Assembly: GCA_050302275.1 (NCBI GenBank)
Contig: JBNLAT010000084.1
Location: forward strand, 1 to 6,191
Length of the DNA: 6,191 nt
Direction of reading: 5' to 3'
DNA from: JAPHTQ01 sp050302275
GTDB lineage: Bacteria > Pseudomonadota > Gammaproteobacteria > Thiohalomonadales > Thiohalomonadaceae
A program made the position numbers and the translations under genes. Below, one piece after another: positions 1-5,766 of the stretch. The notes under the pieces were generated by a model. The model searched no databases and had not been told where the DNA came from. It saw only the letters and a list, made by a program, of their open reading frames with translations. The stretch's first letter is position 1. The number at the start of each line of letters is the position of its first letter.

Positions 1-83
1 TGCGCGGGAACATTAAGGGAGAAATCGCTGTTGACGCCGATCTTCTCGCCGCTTGAGGGAATGACAATCTTTTCGTAGCTCAT
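1..83 (-). CDS. icd: Isocitrate dehydrogenase (NADP-dependent), N-terminal fragment
   Basis: Only the first 27 codons are inside the window; the gene continues past the left edge. Reading the minus strand from ATG at 83 gives MSYEKIVIPSSGEKIGVNSD and then a short run ending LNVPA. This closely matches the start of E. coli Icd, which begins MSYEKIVVPASGEKI. Icd oxidises isocitrate to 2-oxoglutarate in the cytosolic TCA cycle. None of the catalytic residues are in this fragment, so the call rests on N-terminal similarity and on context: icd is divergent from rluE in E. coli too. The bases before the ATG (CTGGACTCCCTC on the minus strand) hold only a weak Shine-Dalgarno match. Whether the rest of the gene is intact cannot be seen. 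Confidence 0.88.
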   Translation of the reverse strand, partial: MSYEKIVIPSSGEKIGVNSDFSLNVPA

Positions 84-169
84 GAGGGAGTCCAGTCACG
101 CATTGCGGTTATTGAGGCAAAGAGAAATAATGATGGGCCTGAGCACAACATTCAATACCCAGTTACTCG
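84..169. promoter_or_regulatory. Divergent icd / rluE promoter region
   Basis: This 86-bp gap separates two divergent genes and should hold both promoters. For rluE (plus strand) I see TTGCGG at 103-108, a 17-bp spacer and AATAAT at 126-131. That is 3/6 and 5/6 of the sigma70 boxes and would give a leader of about 30 nt. For icd (minus strand) there is TTGAAT at 150-155, a 17-bp spacer and CATTAT at 127-132, each 4/6. The two -10 boxes would overlap on opposite strands. These are matches by eye only; the location is certain but the exact boxes are tentative. Confidence 0.4.
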
Positions 170-835
170 ATGTCCCGCATTCTACTGCTAAACAAGCCCT
201 ACGACGTCCTCTGCCAGTTCACCGACAGTGAAGGACGTGAGACGCTGGCGAATTACATCAATGAGAAGGATTTCTACCCTGCTGGACGGCTCGACCGCGA
301 CAGTGAAGGGATGGTGCTACTGACCGACGATGGCAGCCTGCAGCACTGCGTCGCCCATCCCCAGCACAAACAGGTCAAAACCTATCTGGTTCAGGTGGAG
401 GGAATACCTGATGATGCAGCGATTAACACGCTGCGTAAGGGTGTAGAACTTAAAGACGGCCTGACTCGACCGGCGCGAGTCGAAAGAATTGACGAACCCG
501 ATATCTGGCCGCGCAATCCACCGATCCGTTACCGTGCTAACATTCCCACCAGTTGGCTCCGCCTGACCATCAGTGAAGGTCGCAATCGTCAGGTACGGCG
601 CATGACCGCCGCCGTTGGTTTCCCCACCCTGCGTTTGATACGCTGGGGAATTGGCGAGTGGAGCCTTGATGGACTGCAACCCGGTGAATGGCGGGAGGTC
701 GAGGCAACTGAAGTTACAGCATTCACACAACAGTGCGCCAGACTAAAGCGCCGCGCAGGCGGGCGAAAAACAAACGACAGAAGACTCAATGAACGAAATC
801 TGGACACCCCATCTGACCGTCGCCGCCGTTATTGA
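170..835 (+). CDS. rluE: 23S rRNA pseudouridine synthase, RluE type
   Basis: RluE isomerises a single uridine of 23S rRNA (U2457 in E. coli) to pseudouridine. The 221-aa protein goes straight into the catalytic fold (ILLLNKPYDVL, residues 4-14) and has no N-terminal S4 RNA-binding domain, as in E. coli RluE. The catalytic motif GRLDRDSEG covers residues 39-47, with Asp42 as the expected nucleophile. WPRNPPIR (113-120) and EGRNRQVRRMTA (136-147) are further family signatures. The start at 170 is the only plausible one: an in-frame TGA lies at 140-142 with no ATG, GTG or TTG in between. No clear ribosome binding site precedes it. The E. coli protein ends near GEWREV, whereas this one has about 40 extra Arg/Lys-rich residues, the last 15 of which are encoded in the nudJ overlap. 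It is the first gene of the rluE-nudJ-mnmA-hflD operon. Confidence 0.93.
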   Translation: MSRILLLNKPYDVLCQFTDSEGRETLANYINEKDFYPAGRLDRDSEGMVLLTDDGSLQHCVAHPQHKQVKTYLVQVEGIPDDAAINTLRKGVELKDGLTRPARVERIDEPDIWPRNPPIRYRANIPTSWLRLTISEGRNRQVRRMTAAVGFPTLRLIRWGIGEWSLDGLQPGEWREVEATEVTAFTQQCARLKRRAGGRKTNDRRLNERNLDTPSDRRRRY

Positions 836-1241
836 GGAGGCGGGCAAGTTTCTCCTGGTGGAAGAGCATTCCGAAGGCAAAGTCGTCCTCAACCAACCTG
901 CAGGGCACGTTGAGGAAGAAGAGACCATCCTGCAGGCGGTAGTACGCGAAACCCTGGAAGAGAGTGGTCGCCCTTTCCAGCCAGATGCGATAAGCGGGGT
1001 TTACCGCTGGCGCAGCCCGGATAACGGCATCACCTACCTGCGCCTCGCCTTCTGCGGCAAACATGGCGAACGGGACCTGAACCTGGAACTGGATACCGAC
1101 ATCATCACCACCCACTGGCTCAGCCTTGATGAACTCAAGGCGCGCGCAGAACAACTGCGCAGCCCACTGGTGATGCGCTGCTTCGAGGATTACCTTGCCG
1201 GACAGCGCTATCCACTAACACTGGTTGAAGAATTATCGTGA
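789..1241 (+). CDS. nudJ: NudJ-like Nudix hydrolase
   Basis: This 150-aa cytosolic Nudix enzyme matches E. coli NudJ (153 aa), which hydrolyses nucleoside tri- and diphosphates and the thiamin precursor HMP-PP. The N-terminus TPHLTVAAVI (6-15) matches the NudJ start, so the ATG at 789 is right even though it lies 47 bp inside rluE. NQPAGH (35-40) leads into the Nudix box: Gly39, Glu45, then Arg53-Glu54 and Glu57-Glu58, the metal-binding glutamates. Two positions that are normally aliphatic are Thr55 and Arg61. The C-terminal LRSPLV and GQRYPL segments also match NudJ. Its stop overlaps the mnmA GTG start by 4 bp, so translational coupling is likely. Substrate choice cannot be read from the sequence. 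Confidence 0.92.
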   Translation: MNEIWTPHLTVAAVIEEAGKFLLVEEHSEGKVVLNQPAGHVEEEETILQAVVRETLEESGRPFQPDAISGVYRWRSPDNGITYLRLAFCGKHGERDLNLELDTDIITTHWLSLDELKARAEQLRSPLVMRCFEDYLAGQRYPLTLVEELS

Positions 1242-2338
1242 ACACCGTGACACCCAAAACAGAACAGGTCATCGTCGGACTTTCCGGTGGCGTCGATTCG
1301 TCGGTTGCCGCGATCCTGCTACAGCAACAGGGCTATCAGGTAGAAGCGTTATTCATGAAGAACTGGGAGGAAGACGATACCCAAGAGTACTGTAGCGCAG
1401 AGGTGGACCTGGCCGATGCAAAAAGCGTGAGCGACTCACTCGGCATTACGCTACATGCGATGAACTTCTCCGCCGAATATTGGGATCAGGTTTTCAGTCA
1501 CTTCCTCACTGAATATGAAGCGGGACGTACCCCCAATCCGGACATCCTCTGCAACCGCGAGATCAAGTTCAAGGCATTCCTCGACCACGCCATGCATCTT
1601 GGCGCCGACTTCATCGCCACCGGCCACTACGCCCGCAGCCGTAAAGTAGATGGGCAATACCAACTGCTCAAGGGCAAGGACAACGGTAAGGATCAGAGTT
1701 ACTTCCTCTACACGCTAGGACAAAAACAGCTGGCGAAAGCGCTCTTTCCCGTTGGCGAACTGCAAAAGAGCGAGGTGCGTAACATCGCGGAAACGCATCA
1801 CCTGGTTACACACGACAAAAAAGACAGCACCGGGATCTGCTTTATCGGCGAACGTAATTTCCGTGACTTTCTCAGTCGTTACCTGCCCGCCAAACCGGGT
1901 GAAATACAGACTCCGGAAGGTCAGGTGATCGGCAAGCACAATGGGTTGATGTACTACACGCTAGGCCAACGTCAGGGACTGGGTATTGGTGGCGTAACAG
2001 GATTTAACGATGACCCATGGTATGTAGCCGACAAGGACATGCAGCGCAATGTCTTAATCGCTGTACAGGGGCACGACCACCCCCTACTCTATTCGCGCAG
2101 CCTTAGCGCCGGACAACTAAGCTGGGTAGATGGTAAAGGTCCCCAGGCACCGTTTCATTGCAAGGCAAAAACCCGTTATCGTCAGCCAGATCAGGCCTGT
2201 ACGATCACGCGGCTGGATAAAACGGGTTGTGAGGTGGTTTTCGAGGAGCCGCAATTGGCCGTAACCCCAGGACAATCGGTCGTATTTTACGACGGCGAGG
2301 TCTGCCTCGGCGGCGGTGTTATCGAAAGCAGGACTTGA
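1238..2338 (+). CDS. mnmA: tRNA-specific 2-thiouridylase MnmA
   Basis: MnmA installs the 2-thio group on the wobble uridine (U34) of tRNA-Lys, -Glu and -Gln. It uses ATP to adenylate the base and sulfur relayed from IscS through TusE. The 366-aa length is typical. The PP-loop ATP-binding motif SGGVDSS is at 16-22. The two catalytic cysteines are Cys105 in NPDILCNREIKF and Cys201 in DSTGICFIGERNF. ATGHYAR (127-133) and KDQSYFLYTL (151-160) are tRNA and ATP contact motifs of the family. The start is a GTG whose last two bases begin the nudJ stop codon (shared GTGA), implying coupled translation. The C-terminal beta-barrel region ends at 2338, 31 bp before hflD. Confidence 0.97.
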   Translation: MNTVTPKTEQVIVGLSGGVDSSVAAILLQQQGYQVEALFMKNWEEDDTQEYCSAEVDLADAKSVSDSLGITLHAMNFSAEYWDQVFSHFLTEYEAGRTPNPDILCNREIKFKAFLDHAMHLGADFIATGHYARSRKVDGQYQLLKGKDNGKDQSYFLYTLGQKQLAKALFPVGELQKSEVRNIAETHHLVTHDKKDSTGICFIGERNFRDFLSRYLPAKPGEIQTPEGQVIGKHNGLMYYTLGQRQGLGIGGVTGFNDDPWYVADKDMQRNVLIAVQGHDHPLLYSRSLSAGQLSWVDGKGPQAPFHCKAKTRYRQPDQACTITRLDKTGCEVVFEEPQLAVTPGQSVVFYDGEVCLGGGVIESRT

Positions 2339-2369
2339 GTCTTTACATTGCAGGACATATGGCAGGTTC

Positions 2370-2984
2370 ATGAAGAACATTAATGATCGTACTCTCGCCC
2401 TTGGTGGTGTATTTCAGGCAGCCTGGCTGGTAGATCAGGCCGCACGTACCGGCAAGTTACCGCAGCCGGAATTCGAAACGACTATCGGCAGCCTGTTTGA
2501 ATTTTCACCGGTCAGCACCGAGGCGGTGTTCGGTTCCCGTTTCGAGATTCGTCGTGGTCTGCAAACCTTAATCGCGCAACTCGAAGCAAAGGAAGAAAAG
2601 CGCAATCTTTATGTCATGCGCTATTCCATTGGCCTACTGATTCTGGAGCGAAAACTGGCAGGCAATCCAAAGATGCTGCAAAAAATCGGTGCAGACCTGG
2701 AAAGTACAGGTCATCAGCTGCGCCACTTTGGCCTGACCCACGAAAATGTCATTGCTCATCTCGCCGACATCTATTCACACACCATTAGCACCCTGACACC
2801 ACGCATCATGGTCAGTGGTGAAAATAATCAGCTACAGCGACAGGAGAACGCCAACAAAGTTAGAGCCCTGTTGCTGGCAGGAATACGTGCTGCCGTGTTA
2901 TGGCGACAGTGTGGCGGTAATCGCTGGCAACTCTTTTTCCAGCGCAAAAAATATCTACAGCAGGCGAAAGATTTACTGGCATAA
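2370..2984 (+). CDS. hflD: HflD-family protein
   Basis: This 204-aa, mostly alpha-helical protein corresponds to E. coli HflD (213 aa). HflD is a membrane-associated protein known for opposing lambda CII and limiting lysogenisation; its everyday cellular role is unclear. Family signatures are LALGGVFQAAWLVDQ (9-23), YSIGLLILERKL (85-96), TPRIMVSG (143-150) and the C-terminal VRALLLAGIRAAVLW (164-178) followed by the GGNR and QAK segments. I chose the ATG at 2370, where the protein starts MKNINDRTLAL as in the family, with GCAGG 5 nt upstream. A GTG at 2316 would add 18 residues, overlap mnmA and has no homology support. In E. coli purB follows hflD; here a terminator follows directly, and the TAA stop sits in its leading A-run. 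Confidence 0.92.
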   Translation: MKNINDRTLALGGVFQAAWLVDQAARTGKLPQPEFETTIGSLFEFSPVSTEAVFGSRFEIRRGLQTLIAQLEAKEEKRNLYVMRYSIGLLILERKLAGNPKMLQKIGADLESTGHQLRHFGLTHENVIAHLADIYSHTISTLTPRIMVSGENNQLQRQENANKVRALLLAGIRAAVLWRQCGGNRWQLFFQRKKYLQQAKDLLA

Positions 2985-3013
2985 AAAAGGCCGCCATTAA
3001 GGCGGCCTTTTTT
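2983..3013. terminator. Bidirectional rho-independent terminator
   Basis: A perfect 7-bp GC stem, GGCCGCC (2989-2995) and GGCGGCC (3001-3007), encloses the loop ATTAA. Six A (2983-2988) precede it and six T (3008-3013) follow, so it works as an intrinsic terminator on both strands. It lies between convergent genes: the hflD stop codon overlaps its left A-run and the comEA-like stop is at 3031. One hairpin can therefore close both operons. Confidence 0.95.
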
Positions 3014-3030
3014 ATCCAGCATCAGGCGAT

Positions 3031-3300
3031 CTATTTCGCAGAATCTGAAATAGACAGCTTGCTTCGATTCTTCTTCAATACAGCTGGACCTACCCCTTTC
3101 ACATTCACCAGGTCATCCACTGACTTAAAGGGACCATGCTGCTTGCGATATTCCACAATTGCCTGAGCACGCTTCTCACCGACACCCTTTAACTCAGACG
3201 CCAGCATCGAAGCATCAGCGGTATTGATATTGACGCCCCATGCCAGGGAAGAAAACAGGAAAAACAAAGAGAGGGTGAGGGTTCTAACAAGATACATCAT
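3031..3300 (-). CDS. comEA: ComEA-family exported helix-hairpin-helix DNA-binding protein
   Basis: This is a small 89-aa protein with an N-terminal signal peptide (hydrophobic LVRTLTLSLFFLFSSLAWG, residues 4-22, likely cut after Gly22). The mature part starts VNINTADA. It carries two helix-hairpin-helix motifs, with hairpins KGVGEKRA (38-45) and KGVGPAVLKK (68-77). This is the usual architecture of short proteobacterial ComEA proteins, which bind incoming DNA in the periplasm during natural transformation. Competence here is inference from the family. The ATG at 3300 is chosen because GGAGGA (3313-3308) sits 7 nt before it. An in-frame ATG at 3315 overlaps that Shine-Dalgarno and lacks one of its own; the ATG at 3297 is also possible. 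It is last in the ihfB-lapAB-pyrF gene row, 118 bp after pyrF, with its start inside a long hairpin. Confidence 0.88.
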   Translation of the reverse strand: MMYLVRTLTLSLFFLFSSLAWGVNINTADASMLASELKGVGEKRAQAIVEYRKQHGPFKSVDDLVNVKGVGPAVLKKNRSKLSISDSAK

Positions 3301-3386
3301 TGATACGTCCTCCATTACACGTATAGAACAAGTTTACAACCAGCCCAGTAAACTTGAGGAAGCACGTAATAACAAGCGTATCAATG
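3298..3386 (-). promoter_or_regulatory. Long leader hairpin that would pair the comEA Shine-Dalgarno and start codon
   Basis: In minus-strand RNA sense the 5' arm begins CATTGATACG (3386-3377) and the 3' arm ends CGTATCAATG (3307-3298), a perfect 10-bp pairing whose last three bases are the comEA ATG. Moving inward, CTTGTT faces GGAGGA, the Shine-Dalgarno, with four G-U pairs and two mismatches. Next, ATTACGTG pairs with CGTGTAAT (8 pairs, two of them G-U). A 6x7 internal loop follows, then the perfect 9-bp stem CAAGTTTAC/GTAAACTTG (3356-3348 with 3337-3329) and a 10-nt loop. The wobbles are nearly all G-U on the comEA strand and would be C-A on the other. There is no T-run, so it is not an intrinsic terminator. 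The pairing is seen directly; regulation of translation is inferred. Confidence 0.6.
3308..3313 (-). promoter_or_regulatory. comEA ribosome binding site
   Basis: GGAGGA on the minus strand lies 7 nt before the ATG at 3300. It is the strongest Shine-Dalgarno seen in the window and decides the comEA start over the upstream ATG at 3315. It lies inside the long leader hairpin. Confidence 0.75.
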
Positions 3387-3418
3387 TAGGAAAAGTCGGT
3401 ATCTTCCGTCAGAGATCG

Positions 3419-4132
3419 TCAACCATTATTGCCAGACAATTCTGCTTCTATCTTGCCCAATGCCTCCAACGGTTCTGTCGCCCCGGTGATTGGGCGTCCG
3501 ATAACCAGATAGCTCGAACCAAGACGCATCGCGTCGGCAGGGGTGGTGATACGTGTTTGATCGCCCTTCTCCGACCAGGCAGGACGAATCCCCGGAGTCA
3601 CCAGATTGAATGTCTCCGGCACACTCTGGCGCAACATCTCCACTTCCTTGGGAGAGCAAACGACACCATCCAGACCGGCGGTGTGGGCCAACATGGCAAG
3701 GCGTTGTACATTTTCCGCAGGCGTACCGCTCAACCCTACCTCTTCGATGTCATCCTGGCCCATGCTGGTGAGAATCGTCACGCCAATGAGTAATGGTTTT
3801 GCACTCGACTTATCCACCGCCTCACGTGCAGCCTCCATCATCTTCCGCCCACCCAGGGTGTGGACGTTAATCATCCACACCCCGAGATCGGCAGCAGACC
3901 GACATGCGCCTGCAACGGTATTGGGAATATCGTGAAATTTCAGATCGAGAAAAATCTCGTATCCCTGCGCAGCGATCTTCTCCACCAGTTGCGGTCCGCT
4001 ACGGGTAAACATCTCCTTGCCGATCTTCAGACGGCATCGTGTCGGATCGAGTCGTTGCACCAGATCCAGCGCCTGCTTCTCTTCAGGAAAATCGAGGGCG
4101 ACGATGACAGGGGATGTTACTTTCTCATTCAT
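3419..4132 (-). CDS. pyrF: Orotidine 5'-phosphate decarboxylase
   Basis: PyrF catalyses the last step of de novo UMP synthesis, decarboxylation of OMP, in the cytosol. The 237-aa protein has the complete class signature. Asp14 is in VALDFP and Lys36 in LKIGKEMF. The catalytic DLKFHDIPNT (63-72) supplies Asp63, Lys65 and Asp68. HTLGG (91-95), VTPGIRP (178-184) and the phosphate-binding GRPIT (212-216) follow. It aligns throughout with E. coli PyrF (245 aa), with a shorter N-terminus. The ATG at 4132 has a weak GAGAG 9 nt upstream. lapB-pyrF order is conserved with E. coli, but a 126-bp palindrome separates the two here, leaving only 36 bp for a pyrF leader or promoter. The comEA-like gene follows where E. 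coli has yciH. Confidence 0.97.
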   Translation of the reverse strand: MNEKVTSPVIVALDFPEEKQALDLVQRLDPTRCRLKIGKEMFTRSGPQLVEKIAAQGYEIFLDLKFHDIPNTVAGACRSAADLGVWMINVHTLGGRKMMEAAREAVDKSSAKPLLIGVTILTSMGQDDIEEVGLSGTPAENVQRLAMLAHTAGLDGVVCSPKEVEMLRQSVPETFNLVTPGIRPAWSEKGDQTRITTPADAMRLGSSYLVIGRPITGATEPLEALGKIEAELSGNNG

Positions 4133-4168
4133 TCAAAATTACTCTCATTAGTACGGATGGAAACTCAT

Positions 4169-4294
4169 CTCAAAATGAGGACTCGTGCCCTGAGACACGG
4201 CGCAAAGCCTGTGAGGAGCGCAGTTTACACGCTAGTAAATGAGCACCGGAACAGGCTTTGCAACACAGTATCAGGGTGCGAGAACCATTTTGAG
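4169..4294. repeat. 126-bp imperfect palindrome, candidate dispersed intergenic repeat
   Basis: The ends are perfect inverted copies, CTCAAAATG (4169-4177) and CATTTTGAG (4286-4294). Inside are CTCGTGCCCTGA (4182-4193) against TCAGGGTGCGAG (4271-4282) with two mismatches. Then comes a perfect 11-bp pair, GCAAAGCCTGT (4202-4212) and ACAGGCTTTGC (4251-4261). At the centre GTTTAC (4223-4228) faces GTAAAT (4235-4240) around a 6-nt loop. All pairs share one centre near 4231/4232, with a 1-nt offset in the middle arm. It occupies most of the 164-bp gap, starts 2 nt after the lapB stop and contains no gene. Size and shape recall ERIC-like palindromic repeats, although the sequence is not ERIC as I remember it. 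Whether other copies exist cannot be told from this window. Confidence 0.8.
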
Positions 4295-4296
4295 GG

Positions 4297-5469
4297 TTAT
4301 TCACCTTCGATACCGTGGATCGGTTTAATTGTGCCCCACTGCTTACAACTCGGACACTGCCACTGCAGTGTACGGGTAGTGTATCCGCAGTGACCACATT
4401 GATAGACGGGCTTACCTTCCAGAAGCATATGGATAACCTCACGTAGCGCGCCCAATTCAGTGCCGCAGGAAGAGGCTTCATCGATGCTACGTAGCTCCAG
4501 CAGGTAATCGAGGGCACGTAACGACGGGCGCTTGCGCAGGGATTCATGCAGCAAGGTGATCGCCTGGTGTTTCATGCCGTGATCACTCATCTGCTGTGAC
4601 AGTGCCAGTAAGAGGCTAATCCCCTGCTCCTTACTGCTGAGGAAGCGCAGGTATTGCAGGTACTCTTCCTGCTGCCCAAGTTGCTCATAGCAAAGGCGTA
4701 ACGGTTTAACGATCAGTGGCAGATAGGCCGGGTCCTGAGTTTCCACCCGTTTGTAAGCACGAATCGCCTGTTTGGTCTTCTGCTGGCGCTGTGCGATCTC
4801 TGCTTCCAGCAGGCTGGCGCGAACACAGCTATTGTCTTCAAAAAATGCACGCGAGAGCATTTTCTCTGCCCGGTTGTGTTCGCTGTTTTTCATCGCCTGT
4901 TCGGCGATCTCACAGTAGTAATGGGCAATCACCGGCGAGTAGGCCTTATCGCGTTTACCATTCAGTTGTCGCGCGACATCAATCGCTTTATCCCACTCTT
5001 TTTCCTGCTGATAGATATCCAGCAACTGACGACGACTTGCCGCGGAGTAGTGATAGTCATCGCTCAATTCGTGGAACAGGCTTTCGGCACGGTCCAGCAA
5101 TCCGGCACGCATGTAATCGAGTCCAAGCTCGTATAACGCCTTGCGCCGCTGTTCGCGGGAAAGCATCGGCCGCGCCATCAGATTTTGGTGAATACGAATC
5201 GCACGATCGGTTTCGCCTCGGCGCAGGAACAGACTGGCCAGAGCAAACTGAATCTCGACGGTCTCACTGTCCGCTTCAGACATGCGGATGAAAACTTCCA
5301 GCGCCTGATCCGGCTGCTCCTCGAGAAGGTAATTCAGACCTTTAAAGTATTCACTGGAGAGTGGTGGGCAGCCGGCGGCTTCACTGCGCCGACGCAAACC
5401 CCGTCGGCCGATCCACCAGCCCGAGAGTGCTGCGATAGGCAACAAAAGAAAGAGCAGCTCGATACCCAT
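4297..5469 (-). CDS. lapB: LPS assembly protein B (TPR plus rubredoxin-type metal-binding domain)
   Basis: LapB (YciM) is an inner-membrane protein facing the cytoplasm. It presents LpxC, the committed enzyme of lipid A synthesis, to the FtsH protease and so sets LPS levels. The 390-aa length equals that of E. coli LapB (389). An N-terminal membrane anchor (ELLFLLLPIAALSGWWIG, residues 4-21) is followed by a basic stretch. A long TPR array spans roughly residues 40-330, including GETDRAIRIHQNLM and GLDYMRAGLLDRAESLF. A C-terminal rubredoxin-like knuckle has Cys358 and Cys361, then Cys372 and Cys375, spaced CxxC-x10-CxxC. All four metal ligands are present. The start is 3 nt after the lapA stop, so the two are translated from one message. 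A large palindrome begins just beyond the stop codon. Confidence 0.96.
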   Translation of the reverse strand: MGIELLFLLLPIAALSGWWIGRRGLRRRSEAAGCPPLSSEYFKGLNYLLEEQPDQALEVFIRMSEADSETVEIQFALASLFLRRGETDRAIRIHQNLMARPMLSREQRRKALYELGLDYMRAGLLDRAESLFHELSDDYHYSAASRRQLLDIYQQEKEWDKAIDVARQLNGKRDKAYSPVIAHYYCEIAEQAMKNSEHNRAEKMLSRAFFEDNSCVRASLLEAEIAQRQQKTKQAIRAYKRVETQDPAYLPLIVKPLRLCYEQLGQQEEYLQYLRFLSSKEQGISLLLALSQQMSDHGMKHQAITLLHESLRKRPSLRALDYLLELRSIDEASSCGTELGALREVIHMLLEGKPVYQCGHCGYTTRTLQWQCPSCKQWGTIKPIHGIEGE

Positions 5470-5472
5470 GAC

Positions 5473-5766
5473 TTAGTACTGGCCCTTAATCGGGATCTCG
5501 CGCAGATTTTTCACCTCCTGCTCACTCAGCGCCAGGCGTTTACGCAACTTTGAAGCTTCGCGTTTTGCCCGCAGAGCAAGATGGAGAGAGATAGTCAGTC
5601 CCAGCATAACTCCGATCGCCAGTGCGACATAGAGCAGTAGCGCCAACGAAATACTGACCTGGGAAAAATAGAAATCAAAAACGACAGCGCCGGCATTGAG
5701 CCGGGCAAACAGCACGCCAATCATGACGAGCAGGAAGAGAATAATGGAGAAAATGGCACGCTTCAT
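5473..5766 (-). CDS. lapA: LPS assembly protein A (DUF1049 family)
   Basis: LapA (YciS) is the small inner-membrane partner of LapB in coordinating LPS assembly and LpxC turnover. The 97-aa protein has two membrane segments (about residues 5-21 and 39-64). The linker between them carries the family pattern FARLNAGAVVFDFYF (20-34). A charged, probably coiled-coil tail at 66-90 (RAKREASKLRKRLALSEQEV) would lie in the cytoplasm. Length and topology are typical. It starts 106 bp downstream of ihfB and its TAA is only 3 nt before lapB. Only a weak Shine-Dalgarno-like AGAGTGG precedes the ATG. Confidence 0.93.
   Translation of the reverse strand: MKRAIFSIILFLLVMIGVLFARLNAGAVVFDFYFSQVSISLALLLYVALAIGVMLGLTISLHLALRAKREASKLRKRLALSEQEVKNLREIPIKGQY

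Noticed and set aside
317..730. 137-codon minus-strand open frame inside rluE
   Set aside because: It is fully antisense to a well-conserved pseudouridine synthase and has no recognisable features.
2316..2369. GTG at 2316 as an upstream hflD start
   Set aside because: The extra 18 residues do not match the family, they overlap mnmA, and the ATG at 2370 has a better-placed GCAGG and the family N-terminus.
3301..3315. ATG at 3315 as the comEA start
   Set aside because: This ATG runs directly into the GGAGGA that serves the ATG at 3300, and it has no Shine-Dalgarno of its own.
3298..3386. comEA leader palindrome read as an intrinsic terminator for pyrF
   Set aside because: The innermost stem is AT-rich and no T-run follows on the minus strand; the start-codon overlap fits a leader structure better.
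3224..3793. 189-codon plus-strand open frame across comEA and pyrF
   Set aside because: It is antisense to two clearly recognised genes, crosses both and the hairpin between them, and has no family-like sequence.
3860..4393. 177-codon plus-strand open frame through the pyrF 5' end, the palindrome and the lapB 3' end
   Set aside because: It runs antisense through two conserved genes and a repeat; its protein shows no recognisable domain.
4716..5291. 191-codon plus-strand open frame inside lapB
   Set aside because: It is the antisense shadow of the LapB TPR region, with low-complexity Arg/Ser-rich translation and no ribosome binding site.
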